From Roseomonas aerilata DSM 19363 (GTDB taxonomy: Bacteria > Pseudomonadota > Alphaproteobacteria > Acetobacterales > Acetobacteraceae), in the NCBI RefSeq assembly GCF_000711725.1, contig NZ_JONP01000026.1, forward strand, positions 1 through 62,499: a stretch of DNA of 62,499 bases, written 5' to 3'. The notes beneath the pieces are model-generated. The model did not search any database. It was given only the letters and a program-made list of their open reading frames with translations, and was not told the DNA's origin. Both the position numbers and the translations under genes were made by a program. Shown here piece by piece: positions 16,327 to 25,383 of the stretch (positions are counted from its first letter, which is position 1; the number at the start of each line of letters is the position of its first letter).

Positions 16327-18746
16327 CAGATCGGGCACACGCCCGAGGCGCATTGCAGGTGCGCGAGGTCGATCGCCTCGTGCAGGGCAGGGTCGCGCAC
16401 CGCCTCGACCAACGCGGTGAAGCGGTCGAGGGGCAGCTCCTCCTCCGGCAGGTACTCATAGCCGAGCGCGTGGTCGGGCCGGCTGGGCAGGATCGCGCAG
16501 CAGCGGATGCGCGGCTGGTGCTCCAGCAGCATGGCGCGGAAGGCGTCGAGGTCGTGCCGGTCGGTATAGACCTTCAGCGTGTAGGAGACCTGGTTTCCGC
16601 GCTCCTCCCCGATCCAGTGGCGCTCCAGCAGCGCGAGCCAGCGGTACTGGCTTTCCGGCGACGCGTCGGGCGCCGTCACCAGGCGGTCGCCAATGCCGAG
16701 GCGCTGGATGAGCGGCAGGGTCGGGAAGCCCGCGACCGACATGCCGGGGAAGCTCCGGAGCACCCGCACCGGGTAGCCCCGCGCCTCGTATTCCGGGAGC
16801 AGCGGATCGGCATCGGCGGCCCAGGCCTCCGTGCCGTCCTTCGTACCCTTGAACTGCACCCAGCGCAGGTACTGCCGCCGCGCGGGCAGGTGCGCGCCCT
16901 CGGTCAGGCCGAAGAGCTTGCTGGTGGTGCCCGCCGGCTTGACGGTGGTGACGGTGACGGGGGCCTCGAGGCCGAGTTCCGCGGCATAGGTGAGCCCTTC
17001 GCGCTTCGCCGCGTCCGAGAGCCGACGGAGCATCGCCCAGAAGGGGGCGGAGCGGGCCTCGTCGAGCAGATCGTCGAAAGCGAAGCCCCAGCGCATCCAG
17101 GCCCATTCATGCAGGCCGGTGGGGCCGATGCCCATGCGGTTGGTGCGCCGCACCTCCTCGGCGTAGAGCGCGTCCATGGTGTTGGCGCGCATGAGGAAGC
17201 GCACGCCGAGCCGCACGCTGTCCTCCACGCGCGCGTCCCAGCTCTCCGCGAGGTCGTCGGGCACGAGGCCGGGGGTGAGGGTGGCGAGGTCCGCGGGGCA
17301 GGCGAAGAGCGGGGCGAAATCCGCGATGACGCAGTAGCCGCCCGTGACGTGCAGCGTGATCTCGCCGCAGGGATTGGTCGTGGCCGGGAAGCGCGCCCCG
17401 CGAGCCCGCTCCGACAGCGCCGCCAGCAGCGGCACGGCGAGGTCAGCCCGGTAGCGCGCCGAGCGCAGGTCGCGCCCGTCCGCGTGGACGGGCTTCTCCC
17501 AGGCATGGCCCGTACGCACGTCCTCGAGCTTGTCGCCGTTGATGAAGCCGGGCTCACCGTTGATGTAGGCGCAGCGCGTCGCCTCGTCGAAGACGGCCAG
17601 GGCGTGGCGGTGGGCGGGCGCCTCGCTGCCGGCGCGCGCGGCGCGCACGCCCTCCCAGAATTCGGCGTCCACCATGACGGAGTTGTTGGCGGTCCAGAGC
17701 CCGCCCTCGGACTTCGCGCGGATGAAGCGGAGGATGCCGGGGTCGCGCCAGGACTTGGTGGCCATGCGGGCAGCGCGGCGGGCGCCGCCAACCTGGACCT
17801 CGACGGAGAGGTGGTGGTCCACCAGCAGCGCCTGCTCCCAGGGCTGTAGGGCCTCGTCGCCCATGGCGCGGCGGCGCGCGGGCTCGATCACGTGGTGGCG
17901 CAGGTTGACGAAGGCGCGGATGAGCGAGAGCGGGCCCGAGGCGGGGCGCCCCTGCATTCCGCCGATCGGGGCACCGCGCGGGCGGATCGCGGAAAAGTCG
18001 AGCAGCAGCGCGCGCTCCGCCTCGCCCGCGAAGGCCATGCTCTCGAGCCGCTCGACCGCCTTTGCCCAGCCCTCGCGGCTGTCGGCGATCTCGTGCCGCA
18101 GGGTGCCCGCCGGCAGGGCCGCGGTGTCGTCGATGAACTCGCGGGCGATCCAGGCGCGGACCTCCGCCTCCTGCGCTTCCGAGAAGCCCTCCAGCGTCGT
18201 GTCCCAGGGCAGAAGGCCGAACTCGGTGCCGAAGCGGTGCAGCCCGGCGCGCGTGCGCGGCCAGTCGGCATGGGCAGGGTCGAGGCGGAGCAGCAGCCGG
18301 GGCGCGCGGCCCCAGTCCACCACCACCAGCTCGTCGTCATAGGCCCGGCCGACGCCGCTGCCGTTCAGCAGGAGGTAGAAGAGGCTAAAGGAGGCGTTGG
18401 CGGTCGAGCAGTTGGTGAAGACCTCCATGTTCCGGCCGGGCTGGCCCGGGTCCCCGTGCTGGAGGTGGCGGCCGGAGGTGATGAGGGCGCCGGTGGCGAT
18501 GGCGTTGCGCAGGCGGGCCGCTTCCACCGGGTCTGCTGCGGTGCCGAGCAGGGCCATGTTGCCGGCGGAGACGCGGTCGGCGACGCGGCCGAAATCCTCC
18601 CCGTCCTCCGGGCGGAAGACCGTGCGGCGGGCGACGGCCAGGCCCATGCCGGGGTCGAGCGGGCGGGCCGGGAGCGGGGCCGTGCCGAAGCTAGCGCCGG
18701 GAAGCCTGGCCTGCGTCGCCGCAGCCGGGGGGAGGTAACCATCCAT
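16326..18746 (-). CDS. nrdJ: Adenosylcobalamin-dependent (class II) ribonucleoside-triphosphate reductase
   Basis: 806 residues, close to the monomeric class II (RTPR) type. Makes deoxyribonucleotides in the cytoplasm using a B12-derived thiyl radical, without oxygen. Motifs: FTNCSTANASFS (C113, one of the substrate-side redox cysteines), TTNPCGEI (C460 and E462, the radical cysteine and glutamate), TVKPAGTTSKLFGLTEGAHL, and the C-terminal tail HLQCASGVCPI with C799 and C804 for disulfide relay. No nrdA/B genes accompany it. The gene stands alone; the upstream 100 bases are A/T-richer than average. I saw no convincing cobalamin riboswitch. The symbol follows the class and is not proof of orthology to a particular nrdJ. 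Confidence 0.88.
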   Translation of the reverse strand: MDGYLPPAAATQARLPGASFGTAPLPARPLDPGMGLAVARRTVFRPEDGEDFGRVADRVSAGNMALLGTAADPVEAARLRNAIATGALITSGRHLQHGDPGQPGRNMEVFTNCSTANASFSLFYLLLNGSGVGRAYDDELVVVDWGRAPRLLLRLDPAHADWPRTRAGLHRFGTEFGLLPWDTTLEGFSEAQEAEVRAWIAREFIDDTAALPAGTLRHEIADSREGWAKAVERLESMAFAGEAERALLLDFSAIRPRGAPIGGMQGRPASGPLSLIRAFVNLRHHVIEPARRRAMGDEALQPWEQALLVDHHLSVEVQVGGARRAARMATKSWRDPGILRFIRAKSEGGLWTANNSVMVDAEFWEGVRAARAGSEAPAHRHALAVFDEATRCAYINGEPGFINGDKLEDVRTGHAWEKPVHADGRDLRSARYRADLAVPLLAALSERARGARFPATTNPCGEITLHVTGGYCVIADFAPLFACPADLATLTPGLVPDDLAESWDARVEDSVRLGVRFLMRANTMDALYAEEVRRTNRMGIGPTGLHEWAWMRWGFAFDDLLDEARSAPFWAMLRRLSDAAKREGLTYAAELGLEAPVTVTTVKPAGTTSKLFGLTEGAHLPARRQYLRWVQFKGTKDGTEAWAADADPLLPEYEARGYPVRVLRSFPGMSVAGFPTLPLIQRLGIGDRLVTAPDASPESQYRWLALLERHWIGEERGNQVSYTLKVYTDRHDLDAFRAMLLEHQPRIRCCAILPSRPDHALGYEYLPEEELPLDRFTALVEAVRDPALHEAIDLAHLQCASGVCPI

Positions 18747-19050
18747 AAGGGAGCTGCTTTCCTTGCCGCAGTTCGATCTCAGCGAGTCGCGAACACATGA
18801 TATGGGGGCACAAACCGGTCGTCACCCACCACATTTAGTTGATATCGGGGTTCTCGGTAGGGATGGGGCGCGTTGTCCCGCGCGGTGCCGGGGTCCTCGG
18901 GGCGTAGGTTCGAGGCGATGGACCCCAGGGATAGGAGCGCCAGTCATAGAGGGGCAAAGTGAAGCCGACCCCTTTCCCGCCGACCGCAGGGGCCGTTCTT
19001 CCGTTGCGCGATACCGAGCCTCTGCCGGCAGGGCACCGCCACGACCGTCA
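18747..19050. other. Upstream region of nrdJ and left edge of decayed DNA
   Basis: About 300 bases with no recognisable intact gene. The first ~100 bases must hold the nrdJ promoter (minus strand) and include two A/T-rich patches near 18793-18808 and 18831-18845. The rest is probably the degraded beginning of the Crp/Fnr-type remnant listed next. Confidence 0.4.
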
Positions 19051-19534
19051 TGTCTCTTCGACCAGGGCGAGGAGACGGTCTCGCCTCACCTTCTGCTGCA
19101 GGGGCGGCTGAGGGTCGTGCCGGCGACGGCCGACGGCCAGCAGATCATCCTTCGCTCCATGGGGCCGAAGGAGCCGGCGGGCGTGCTCGCCCTTCTCGGC
19201 CGGGGGCCGACCCTTCCCGCGACGATCTTCGGCCGTGCAGGGCGGCATCGGCGTGGCGGGCCCGCTTCGCTCTACCTGCACATCCCCTTCTGCAAGACGC
19301 TCCGCTGGTATTGCGGCTGCCACTCGACGAAGCGGCACGGCGCGTGTTGCTCGGAGCCCGGCTACGCGGCCATCGGCCTCAATCACTACGCCCCACCCAA
19401 CGACCCGATGGCGCAGGCAGCGGCGGAGGGCACGCTCCGCCGGAACTTCCAGGGCTACGCCACGGACGGCGCCCCGGCACTGATCGGCCTCGGCGCTTCC
19501 TCGCCGAGCCAGGGCTATGCCAGCAACCCCGTGC
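19051..19534 (+). pseudogene. Decayed fnr-hemN remnant (Crp/Fnr sensor plus coproporphyrinogen oxidase pieces)
   Basis: One open frame strings together three fragments. (1) 19051-19233, a Crp/Fnr effector-domain piece: CLFDQGEETVSPHLLLQGRL, then DGQQIILRSMGPKEPAGVLA. (2) about 19264-19335, the radical-SAM start of HemN: ASLYLHIPFCKTLRWYCGCH. The family motif is CxxxCxxCxC; here the second cysteine is Arg, so the iron-sulfur site is broken. (3) about 19361-19534, a much later HemN part: GYAAIGLNHYAPPNDPMAQA and RRNFQGYATDGAPALIGLGA. Some 230 residues of HemN between (2) and (3) are missing, as are the Fnr DNA-binding domain and the HemN C-terminus. fnr and hemN are often neighbours in alphaproteobacteria, so this is most simply a collapsed oxygen-response locus. 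Confidence 0.8.
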
Positions 19535-19540
19535 GCGAGG

Positions 19541-19850
19541 AGGACGCACGATGTGTGCGGGCGCCATGCCGGCCGAGGAAATGTCAGCCGACAGCAGGGC
19601 TGAGACAGGCCCGCGCCTCCGTGAGCTTGTTGTGGATAGGCCGACGGAAGTCGTGGATGACGCGCTACGCCTCACCCAGATCGACCCTTCCGGCGCCGTC
19701 CCATGGCCCTCTTCGATAACGCCCTGCGAAGCGGGGTTCATGCACCCGCGGTCCGACACTGCCGGCAGGCCGGAAAAGCGGACTCCGGCAGGCTCTCCGG
19801 GAAGGGCGTGCCGGTTTGAGTGAGCGGGGGCTGCAACCAGCCCCGCGATA
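19541..19850. other. Gap after the hemN remnant
   Basis: About 310 bases to the stop of the next minus-strand gene. Frames stay open through it but I recognise no family; it is probably further degraded sequence. No terminator with a T-run was seen. Confidence 0.35.
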
Positions 19851-20843
19851 CTAGTCAGAGCGGATGTTGTGCTCACGGATGATGCCGCCCCAGCGCTGCC
19901 GATCCGCTGCGATCTGCCGTAGGAAGTCCTCGCGCGTGCCGCCTAGGCGCTGCAGCCCGTTCTCCGTGAAGCGGCGCTGGACGTCGGGCGCCTGCATGGC
20001 CCGGTTCAGCTCGGCGTTCCAGCGGGCCACCATGGCGTCCGGCGTGCGGCCGGGCACGACCACCCCGAACCAGCTCGGAATGATGAAGGCGGGTAGGCCG
20101 TCACGCGAGATGACCGGAAGCTCCGGGATGAGCGGTGAGGCCTCGCTTGCACCGTAAGCCACGGCCCGCAGCCCGCCGTCGCGAATCTGGCCGAGAAACT
20201 CCGGCATGTTGCCGAACATGACGTCCACGCGGCCGGTCGAAATGTCGAGGATGGCCGGCGCCCCGCCGCGGTAGGGAACCTGCGTGATCTGCCCGCCCGT
20301 CATGGACGCGAAGAGAATGCAGGATAGCTGCTGGCTGGATCCGGCGCCTACGGTGGCGCAGGTGACCGTGCGCGAACGGTCCTTCGCCATTTCCGCCAGA
20401 TCCTGCCAGCGGCGGATGGGCGAACGCGGTCCCGTGACGAGGATATTGTAGACCGAGGCGATGTTCGCCACGGGCAGCAGGTCCTTCTCCACATCATAGG
20501 GTACCGACTGCATCTGCGGGGTGATGGTCAGCACACCCATGGAGGCGAGAAGGATCGTGTGCCCGTCCGGGTTGGAGCGTGCGAGCTCCTGCGCCGCCAC
20601 CACGCCACCGCCGCCGGTCCTGTTCTCGACGACGACGTTCTGGCCGATCTGCTTGCTCAATTGGTCAGCGAGGATCCGGCCGATCAGGTCGGAGGTGCCA
20701 CCCGGGGCAAAGGGGTTGAGGAACCGCACCTCCCGCGTGAAGGACGGATCGGCCGCCGGTGCTGCGGCAGGTATCAGCCCGATGCCGGCTGCCAGCAGGG
20801 CGGCCGCGATGCGGCCGGACAGGCCGCGCCTCGTGTGAACCAT
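19851..20843 (-). CDS. Bug-family (TctC-like) periplasmic substrate-binding protein
   Basis: 330 residues with a signal peptide (LSGRIAAALLAAGIGLIPAA, cleavage near AAPAA, about residue 30). Bug signatures: REVRFLNPFAPGGTSDLIGR, VVENRTGGGGVVAAQELARS, CATVGAGSSQQLSCILFASM and QVPYRGGAPAILDISTG. It is the last gene of the enolase operon, 61 bases after the 20905 gene, and so should capture the sugar-acid-like substrate of those enzymes. TctAB transporter genes are not in the window. Confidence 0.88.
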   Translation of the reverse strand: MVHTRRGLSGRIAAALLAAGIGLIPAAAPAADPSFTREVRFLNPFAPGGTSDLIGRILADQLSKQIGQNVVVENRTGGGGVVAAQELARSNPDGHTILLASMGVLTITPQMQSVPYDVEKDLLPVANIASVYNILVTGPRSPIRRWQDLAEMAKDRSRTVTCATVGAGSSQQLSCILFASMTGGQITQVPYRGGAPAILDISTGRVDVMFGNMPEFLGQIRDGGLRAVAYGASEASPLIPELPVISRDGLPAFIIPSWFGVVVPGRTPDAMVARWNAELNRAMQAPDVQRRFTENGLQRLGGTREDFLRQIAADRQRWGGIIREHNIRSD

Positions 20844-20904
20844 GGAACGTCTCCTCCTCCGGTTTGCGCCGCCTCTCTGCCGGGGCGGTCGCGGGGATCA
20901 TGCG

Positions 20905-22044
20905 CTACACGTAGCCGGGGCCCTCAATGGCGGGGTGGGCCCGCAGCCATTCCTCGTCCACCTCCACCCCGATCCCGGGTGCCTCGTTCGGGCGCACGCA
21001 GCCGTCGGCGCCGATCCGCCAGGGCTCGCTGACGAGGGCATCGCGGAACAGGTTCCCGCGCGACACATCGGCCTCGAAGTAGCCGGGGTTGTCGATGGCA
21101 CAAAGGAAGTGGATGGACGCTGCCTGGTTCAAGCCGGTCATGGAGCTGTGCGGATGCACCGCGATCTTGTGCGCGGAGGCCATGGCGGCGATGCGCAGCG
21201 CCTCGGTAATGCCTCCACACTTCGATAGATCCGGCTGCCAGATGCCAATACTGTCAGCTTCCAGCAGCGGCGCGAACTCGTAGCGGGTAAAATGGTTCTC
21301 CCCAACCGCCAACGGCGTGCGCCCGTAGCTGCGCGCCTCGCGGTAGGCGCGATGGTCGTGGGGCGGGAAAGGCTCCTCCAGCCATCCCATCCCCAGTCCG
21401 TCCATGACTGGCATCACTCGGCGGACATCCGCGAGGGAATAGGCGGTGTTGGCGTCGGCGAGGATGTCCACCTCGTCGCCGAAGGCACGGCGCACCGCCT
21501 CCATGCGCGCGGCATCCTTGGCCACCGTGTCGCCGATGCGGAGCTTCAGGGCGCGGTAGCCCGCCTCCAGGTGCGGCCGGGCCTCCTCCACCAATTCATC
21601 GGGCGGCTGGTAGCCGAGGGCGACGCCGCCCGCATAGGCCGGCACCGCGCGCGCGGCGCCGCCGAGCAGTCGGTAGAGCGGCCAGCCCGCCGCCTTCCCG
21701 CGGATGTCCCAGAGCGCCATGTCGAGCCCGGACATGGCGAGCGCGCAGCCCGCGCCCATTCCGTGGCTCGCGAGCTGCCCGCGATAGATCCGGTTCCACA
21801 CACCGACGACGTCAGTCGCGTCCATGCCCTTCACCAACCGCGTCAGCGTGGTTTGCAGCAGGGCGGCGACGGCGGTGTGGGCGCGGCCGTGATGGCTCTC
21901 GCCCCAGCCGACGATGCCGTCCTCCGTCGTCACCTTCACGACCACGGCGTCCCGCTTCACCGCGCGCCCGACGCCGAGCGACACGCCCGCTCCCTCCGGA
22001 ACCGGAAAGGAGGTGGGGAAAGCCTCGATGGCGGCGATCTTCAT
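20905..22044 (-). CDS. Mandelate racemase/muconate lactonizing-type enolase-superfamily enzyme (1)
   Basis: 379 residues. Capping N-domain to about 125, then the TIM barrel. Active-site candidates: K167 in ALKLRIG (second position is R169, so K-x-R), metal ligands D197 (LADANTAY), E223 (WLEEP) and E249 (AVGENHFTR), then D272 (QPDLSKCGG) with H297/H299 (AVHPHSS) as the Asp-His dyad. This set fits acid-sugar dehydratases of the mandelate racemase subgroup; the exact substrate is unknown. The start overlaps the previous gene's stop by four bases (22041-22044). Confidence 0.85.
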   Translation of the reverse strand: MKIAAIEAFPTSFPVPEGAGVSLGVGRAVKRDAVVVKVTTEDGIVGWGESHHGRAHTAVAALLQTTLTRLVKGMDATDVVGVWNRIYRGQLASHGMGAGCALAMSGLDMALWDIRGKAAGWPLYRLLGGAARAVPAYAGGVALGYQPPDELVEEARPHLEAGYRALKLRIGDTVAKDAARMEAVRRAFGDEVDILADANTAYSLADVRRVMPVMDGLGMGWLEEPFPPHDHRAYREARSYGRTPLAVGENHFTRYEFAPLLEADSIGIWQPDLSKCGGITEALRIAAMASAHKIAVHPHSSMTGLNQAASIHFLCAIDNPGYFEADVSRGNLFRDALVSEPWRIGADGCVRPNEAPGIGVEVDEEWLRAHPAIEGPGYV

Positions 22045-23216
22045 GCGCGGCCCTCCTGACCGTACTCCTGCAGGAAGGCTTCACGGACGGTGATACCGAG
22101 GCCCGGCCGGTCTGGGATGCCGACGTGGCCGTCCTCCACCGGGAAGCTTTCCTCTATAAGGTCGTGCAGCATCGGGTTGTGGCCGAGCGAGTACTCGAGA
22201 ATGAAGCCGGCGCTCTGCGTGGCCGCGAGGTGCATGCCGGCCGCGAAGGCCGGCGCACCGGACCAGAGATGCGGCGCGAGGCGCAGATTGTAGGCCGAAG
22301 CGAGGGCCGAGATGCGAAGCCCTTCCGTCAACCCGCCCGCAATGGCGAGGTCCGGCTGCAACACGTCGGCCGCGCGTAGCTCGCAGATCTCGCGGAAGTC
22401 GTGGCGCGTGAATTCGCTTTCCCCCGCGCTGATCGGAACGGAGGAGGAGCGCCGCACCTCGGCCATGCCGGCCTTGTCGTCCGCGCTCACCGGCTCCTCG
22501 AACCAGAAGAGGTCGCAATCCTCCACCATGCGCGCGAAGGCGCGGGCCTCGGCCACTGTCCAGGTGCCGTGGGCGTCGGCCATGAGCCGGATGTCGGGGC
22601 CGAGCCTTTCGCGCGCCGCCCGCACCCGCGCCGCCGAGCGCGCAGGCGAGCCGTCCATGACGCCGACGCGCATCTTCACGGCCCGAAAGCCCGCCTGGTC
22701 GCAGTACCCTTGCAGCTGCTCGCCGATCCTCGTGGCATCCGCCCAGCCGCCGGAGGCATAGGCGGGCATCCGGTCCACGCGCTTTCCACCCAGCAGACGC
22801 CAGACCGGCACGTTGAGCGACTTGCCGAGAATATCCCAGAGCGCGACGTCCACGCCCGCGATGGCGGAGATGGAAAGCCCGCGCCGCCCCACCTGCGGCA
22901 GCGCGTAGCCGCCGGCCACTGCGTAGCCCTCGCGCGGCGTGTTGTACATCACGTCCCAGAGGCGCGAGATGTCGCGCGGGTCCTGCCCGAGCAGGAGCGG
23001 TGCGTAATCCTCGTTGATGATGGCGGCCAGCCCGGCGCAGGCTGCGGCGCTGCCGACCCCCGCCTTGGCCTCGCCCCAGCCGGTCAGGCCGCACGCCGTC
23101 TCCGCCCGCACGATAACCGAGTCGAAGGTGGGGACACGGCCGAAGTCGCTCGTGTGCTGGCGCTCATAGGGGATGGGCACGCGGCACCAGGTGGCATGCA
23201 CGCGGGAGATCCTCAT
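22041..23216 (-). CDS. Mandelate racemase/muconate lactonizing-type enolase-superfamily enzyme (2)
   Basis: 391 residues. Candidate residues: K181-M-R183 (AVKMRVGVMDG), D214 (LMADAHGTW), E240 (WFEEPVSADD), E266 (SAGESEFTR), D289 (QPDLAIAGG), H316 (LAPHLWSG). The barrel is therefore complete and metal-binding; H316 with D289 suggests general acid-base chemistry on an acid-sugar-like substrate. It differs strongly from enzymes 1 and 3 in the N-terminal capping domain, which sets specificity in this family. It overlaps both neighbours by four bases, so translation is probably coupled. Confidence 0.85.
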   Translation of the reverse strand: MRISRVHATWCRVPIPYERQHTSDFGRVPTFDSVIVRAETACGLTGWGEAKAGVGSAAACAGLAAIINEDYAPLLLGQDPRDISRLWDVMYNTPREGYAVAGGYALPQVGRRGLSISAIAGVDVALWDILGKSLNVPVWRLLGGKRVDRMPAYASGGWADATRIGEQLQGYCDQAGFRAVKMRVGVMDGSPARSAARVRAARERLGPDIRLMADAHGTWTVAEARAFARMVEDCDLFWFEEPVSADDKAGMAEVRRSSSVPISAGESEFTRHDFREICELRAADVLQPDLAIAGGLTEGLRISALASAYNLRLAPHLWSGAPAFAAGMHLAATQSAGFILEYSLGHNPMLHDLIEESFPVEDGHVGIPDRPGLGITVREAFLQEYGQEGRA

Positions 23217-24208
23217 GCCGCGACCTCCTCGACCGGATAGCCCAGAACGGCACGTCGTCTGCGGGAGGCCTCCCAGGCTACGGGGTTGATGAAGGACCGG
23301 GGGCGGCCGCCCGCGAGGATGCGGACCACCTCCTCGGCCGCGCCGGTGCTCATCCGCTCCACCGCCTCGGTGCTCAGCCCGGCCACATGGGGCGTGAGGA
23401 TGACGTTCGGCAGCGCGCGCAGCGGATGGTCCGGCGCGAGCGGCTGTTCGTCATGGACATCCAGTGCAGCGCCGCCGATCCTTCCGGCACGCAGCGCCTC
23501 CAGCAATGCGGCGCCTTCCACCACCGGCCCTCGCGCAAGGTTGAGCAACCAGGCTGTGCCCTTCATGCGGCCGATCCGCGCGGCGGAGGCGAGGCCGCGC
23601 GTCTCCGCGGTCAGAGGGCAGGCGAGGACCACGAAGTCGCTCTCGGCGAAGAGCCGGTCCGGTTCGGCGCGCTCCACGCCCTCGGGCATGGACGCGTCAC
23701 CGCGGCGGTGGGCGAGCACGTGCATGCGGAAGCCGTCCCGCGCGATCTCCGCTAGCCGGGTGCCGATCGCCCCCATGCCGATGATGCCAAGCACGCGGCC
23801 GCGCAGCTCGAAAGCCTGTGCCGAGCGTGCGCGGGCCGTGTTCCACTCCGTCGCGATCAGTTCGGCATGCATCGTCTCGGCGCGTCGCGCGATGGCGAGC
23901 ATCTGCGCGATCGCGAACTCGGCAACGGAGTCCGCGTTCGCCCCCGGCACATTGGCCACGAGCACCCCGTTAGCGGTGCAGTCCTCCACCGGTATCATGT
24001 CCACCCCAACGCCCTGCCGCACGGCGGCGAGGAGGCGCGGTGCGCGGGCGGAGAGGTCGTCCGGCAGCTTGCGGCGGACGACCACCGCCTCCGCCCGTGC
24101 CAGCAGGGCGTCCAGCCCCCCCTCGCCCGGCAGCGCCACCTCATGGCCGGCCCGGCGCAGGATGGCCTCGCCGGTGGTGTCGATCGGATCGGTGAGCGCG
24201 ACGAGCAC
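23213..24208 (-). CDS. D-isomer-specific 2-hydroxyacid dehydrogenase (NAD(P)H)
   Basis: 331 residues. Interconverts a 2-oxoacid and a D-2-hydroxyacid with NAD(P). Rossmann motif GIIGMGAIGTRLAEIA (about 141-156); catalytic set R226 (LNLARGPVVEG), E254 (DVHDEQPL) and H274 (ILTPHVAGLS), all in the expected order. Start GTG at 24208 is two bases from the stop of the third enolase-type gene and has GGTGG upstream; longer versions in the same frame read antisense to that gene and are not credible. It probably reduces or oxidises a keto-acid produced by the dehydratases of the operon. A PdxB/phosphoglycerate-type role is less likely in this setting. Confidence 0.87.
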   Translation of the reverse strand: MLVALTDPIDTTGEAILRRAGHEVALPGEGGLDALLARAEAVVVRRKLPDDLSARAPRLLAAVRQGVGVDMIPVEDCTANGVLVANVPGANADSVAEFAIAQMLAIARRAETMHAELIATEWNTARARSAQAFELRGRVLGIIGMGAIGTRLAEIARDGFRMHVLAHRRGDASMPEGVERAEPDRLFAESDFVVLACPLTAETRGLASAARIGRMKGTAWLLNLARGPVVEGAALLEALRAGRIGGAALDVHDEQPLAPDHPLRALPNVILTPHVAGLSTEAVERMSTGAAEEVVRILAGGRPRSFINPVAWEASRRRRAVLGYPVEEVAA

Positions 24209-24210
24209 GG

Positions 24211-25350
24211 TCAGGCCACCTTGTACTGGTCGAGGATGGCGGGATCGACCTCGATCCCCAGCCCGGGCCCGTCCGGCACGCGCACGATGCCCCCGCGCTG
24301 CACGATCGGGTCCTTCGCCAACCGGTCCCGCAGCGGGTTCGGGGTCTGCTCGAATTCCAGCATGGGCGGCATGGGCCGTAAGGCCGGCGGCGTGTCCGGT
24401 AGGGCTGCGATGAACTGCACCGTGGCGGCCAGTCCGATGGCCGATCCCCAGGCATGCGGCACGCATTCAACCCCGTGGGCCGAGGCCATGGCGGCGATCT
24501 TGCGGCACTCGCTGATGCCGCCGGCCGCGCAGACGTCGGGCTGGACGATATCCATCGCCTTGCGCGCGATCACGTCTCGAAAGCCCCAGCGGGTGAAGTC
24601 ATTCTCCCCACCCGCCACCGCCATGTCGAGCGCCCGCGTGACCTCCACGTAGCCATCGTGGTCCTCGGGACTGATCGGTTCCTCGAACCAGAGGATGTCG
24701 TGTTCTTCCATTGCACGGCCTAGGCGGATGGCCTGGGGAACGGTGAAGCAGTGGTTGGCGTCAACGGCCAGTTTGATGTCCGGCCCGATCGCCTCCCGCA
24801 CGGCGGCCACGCGCCGCAGGTCCAGCTTCGGGTCGCCGAGGCCAATCTTCATCTTGATCGCGCGGAAACCCTGGGCCGCGTATTCCTGCGCCTCTTCCAC
24901 CGCTTCCTCGACCAGTCGATCCATGTCGATGAAGTAAAGGCCGGTGGCGTAGGCCTGCACCTCTGCCCGATGAGCGCCGCCGATCAGCTTGTGGACCGGC
25001 TTGCCCACAGCGCGGCCCATGATGTCCCATAGCGCAATGTCGATGCCGGACAGCGCGGCGATGGTCATGCCCGTGAGGCCATAGTCCTTGATGCGGTTGT
25101 AGAGGTCCTCCCACACGACCTCCACGTCGAAGGGATCGCGGCCGATGACGCGCGCGCGGTATTGCGTCTCGATGATCGTCCTGTTCACCGCCGCAGGGCC
25201 GTAGCACTCGCCCCAGCCGGTGATCCCCTCGTCCGTCCGGATTTCGACGATGCAGGAGGCGCGCGTGGTGTAGAGCCAGCCCCGCGCCGAGGTGAAGGGC
25301 TGCTCCACCTTGGACTGCAGCACGTGGCAGACGACGTCGGTGACCTTCAT
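24211..25350 (-). CDS. Mandelate racemase/muconate lactonizing-type enolase-superfamily enzyme (3)
   Basis: 379 residues. Here the barrel carries the classical K166-M-K168 pair (AIKMKIGLGD), then D197 with N199 (LAVDANHCF), E223 (WFEEPISPED), E249 (AGGENDFTR), D272 (QPDVCAAGG) and H299 (VPHAWGS). This is the complete mandelate racemase-subgroup set for dehydration or epimerisation of acid sugars. The N-terminal lid (KVEQPFTSARGWLYTTRASC, about 14-33) resembles members acting on aldarates or aldonates, but substrate prediction from a lid by eye is unsafe. It is the first enzyme gene after the regulator. Confidence 0.87.
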   Translation of the reverse strand: MKVTDVVCHVLQSKVEQPFTSARGWLYTTRASCIVEIRTDEGITGWGECYGPAAVNRTIIETQYRARVIGRDPFDVEVVWEDLYNRIKDYGLTGMTIAALSGIDIALWDIMGRAVGKPVHKLIGGAHRAEVQAYATGLYFIDMDRLVEEAVEEAQEYAAQGFRAIKMKIGLGDPKLDLRRVAAVREAIGPDIKLAVDANHCFTVPQAIRLGRAMEEHDILWFEEPISPEDHDGYVEVTRALDMAVAGGENDFTRWGFRDVIARKAMDIVQPDVCAAGGISECRKIAAMASAHGVECVPHAWGSAIGLAATVQFIAALPDTPPALRPMPPMLEFEQTPNPLRDRLAKDPIVQRGGIVRVPDGPGLGIEVDPAILDQYKVA

Positions 25351-25383
25351 GTTCTTGTTGTTTCCTCCGAGTGGGCCGCCGCT

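Noticed and set aside
18793-18839. Two possible NrdR boxes upstream of the ribonucleotide reductase, 31 bases apart
   Set aside because: Spacing is attractive, but by eye only about 11 and 10 of 16 positions match the consensus as I recall it. Not enough to call without a matrix search.
18747-19050. Possible cobalamin riboswitch before nrdJ
   Set aside because: A B12-dependent gene makes it worth checking, but I found no convincing B12-box sequence on the minus strand.
18763-19719. Single 318-codon protein on the plus strand
   Set aside because: It joins fragments of Fnr and HemN with large parts missing and a lost cluster cysteine; treated as pseudogene remnants instead.
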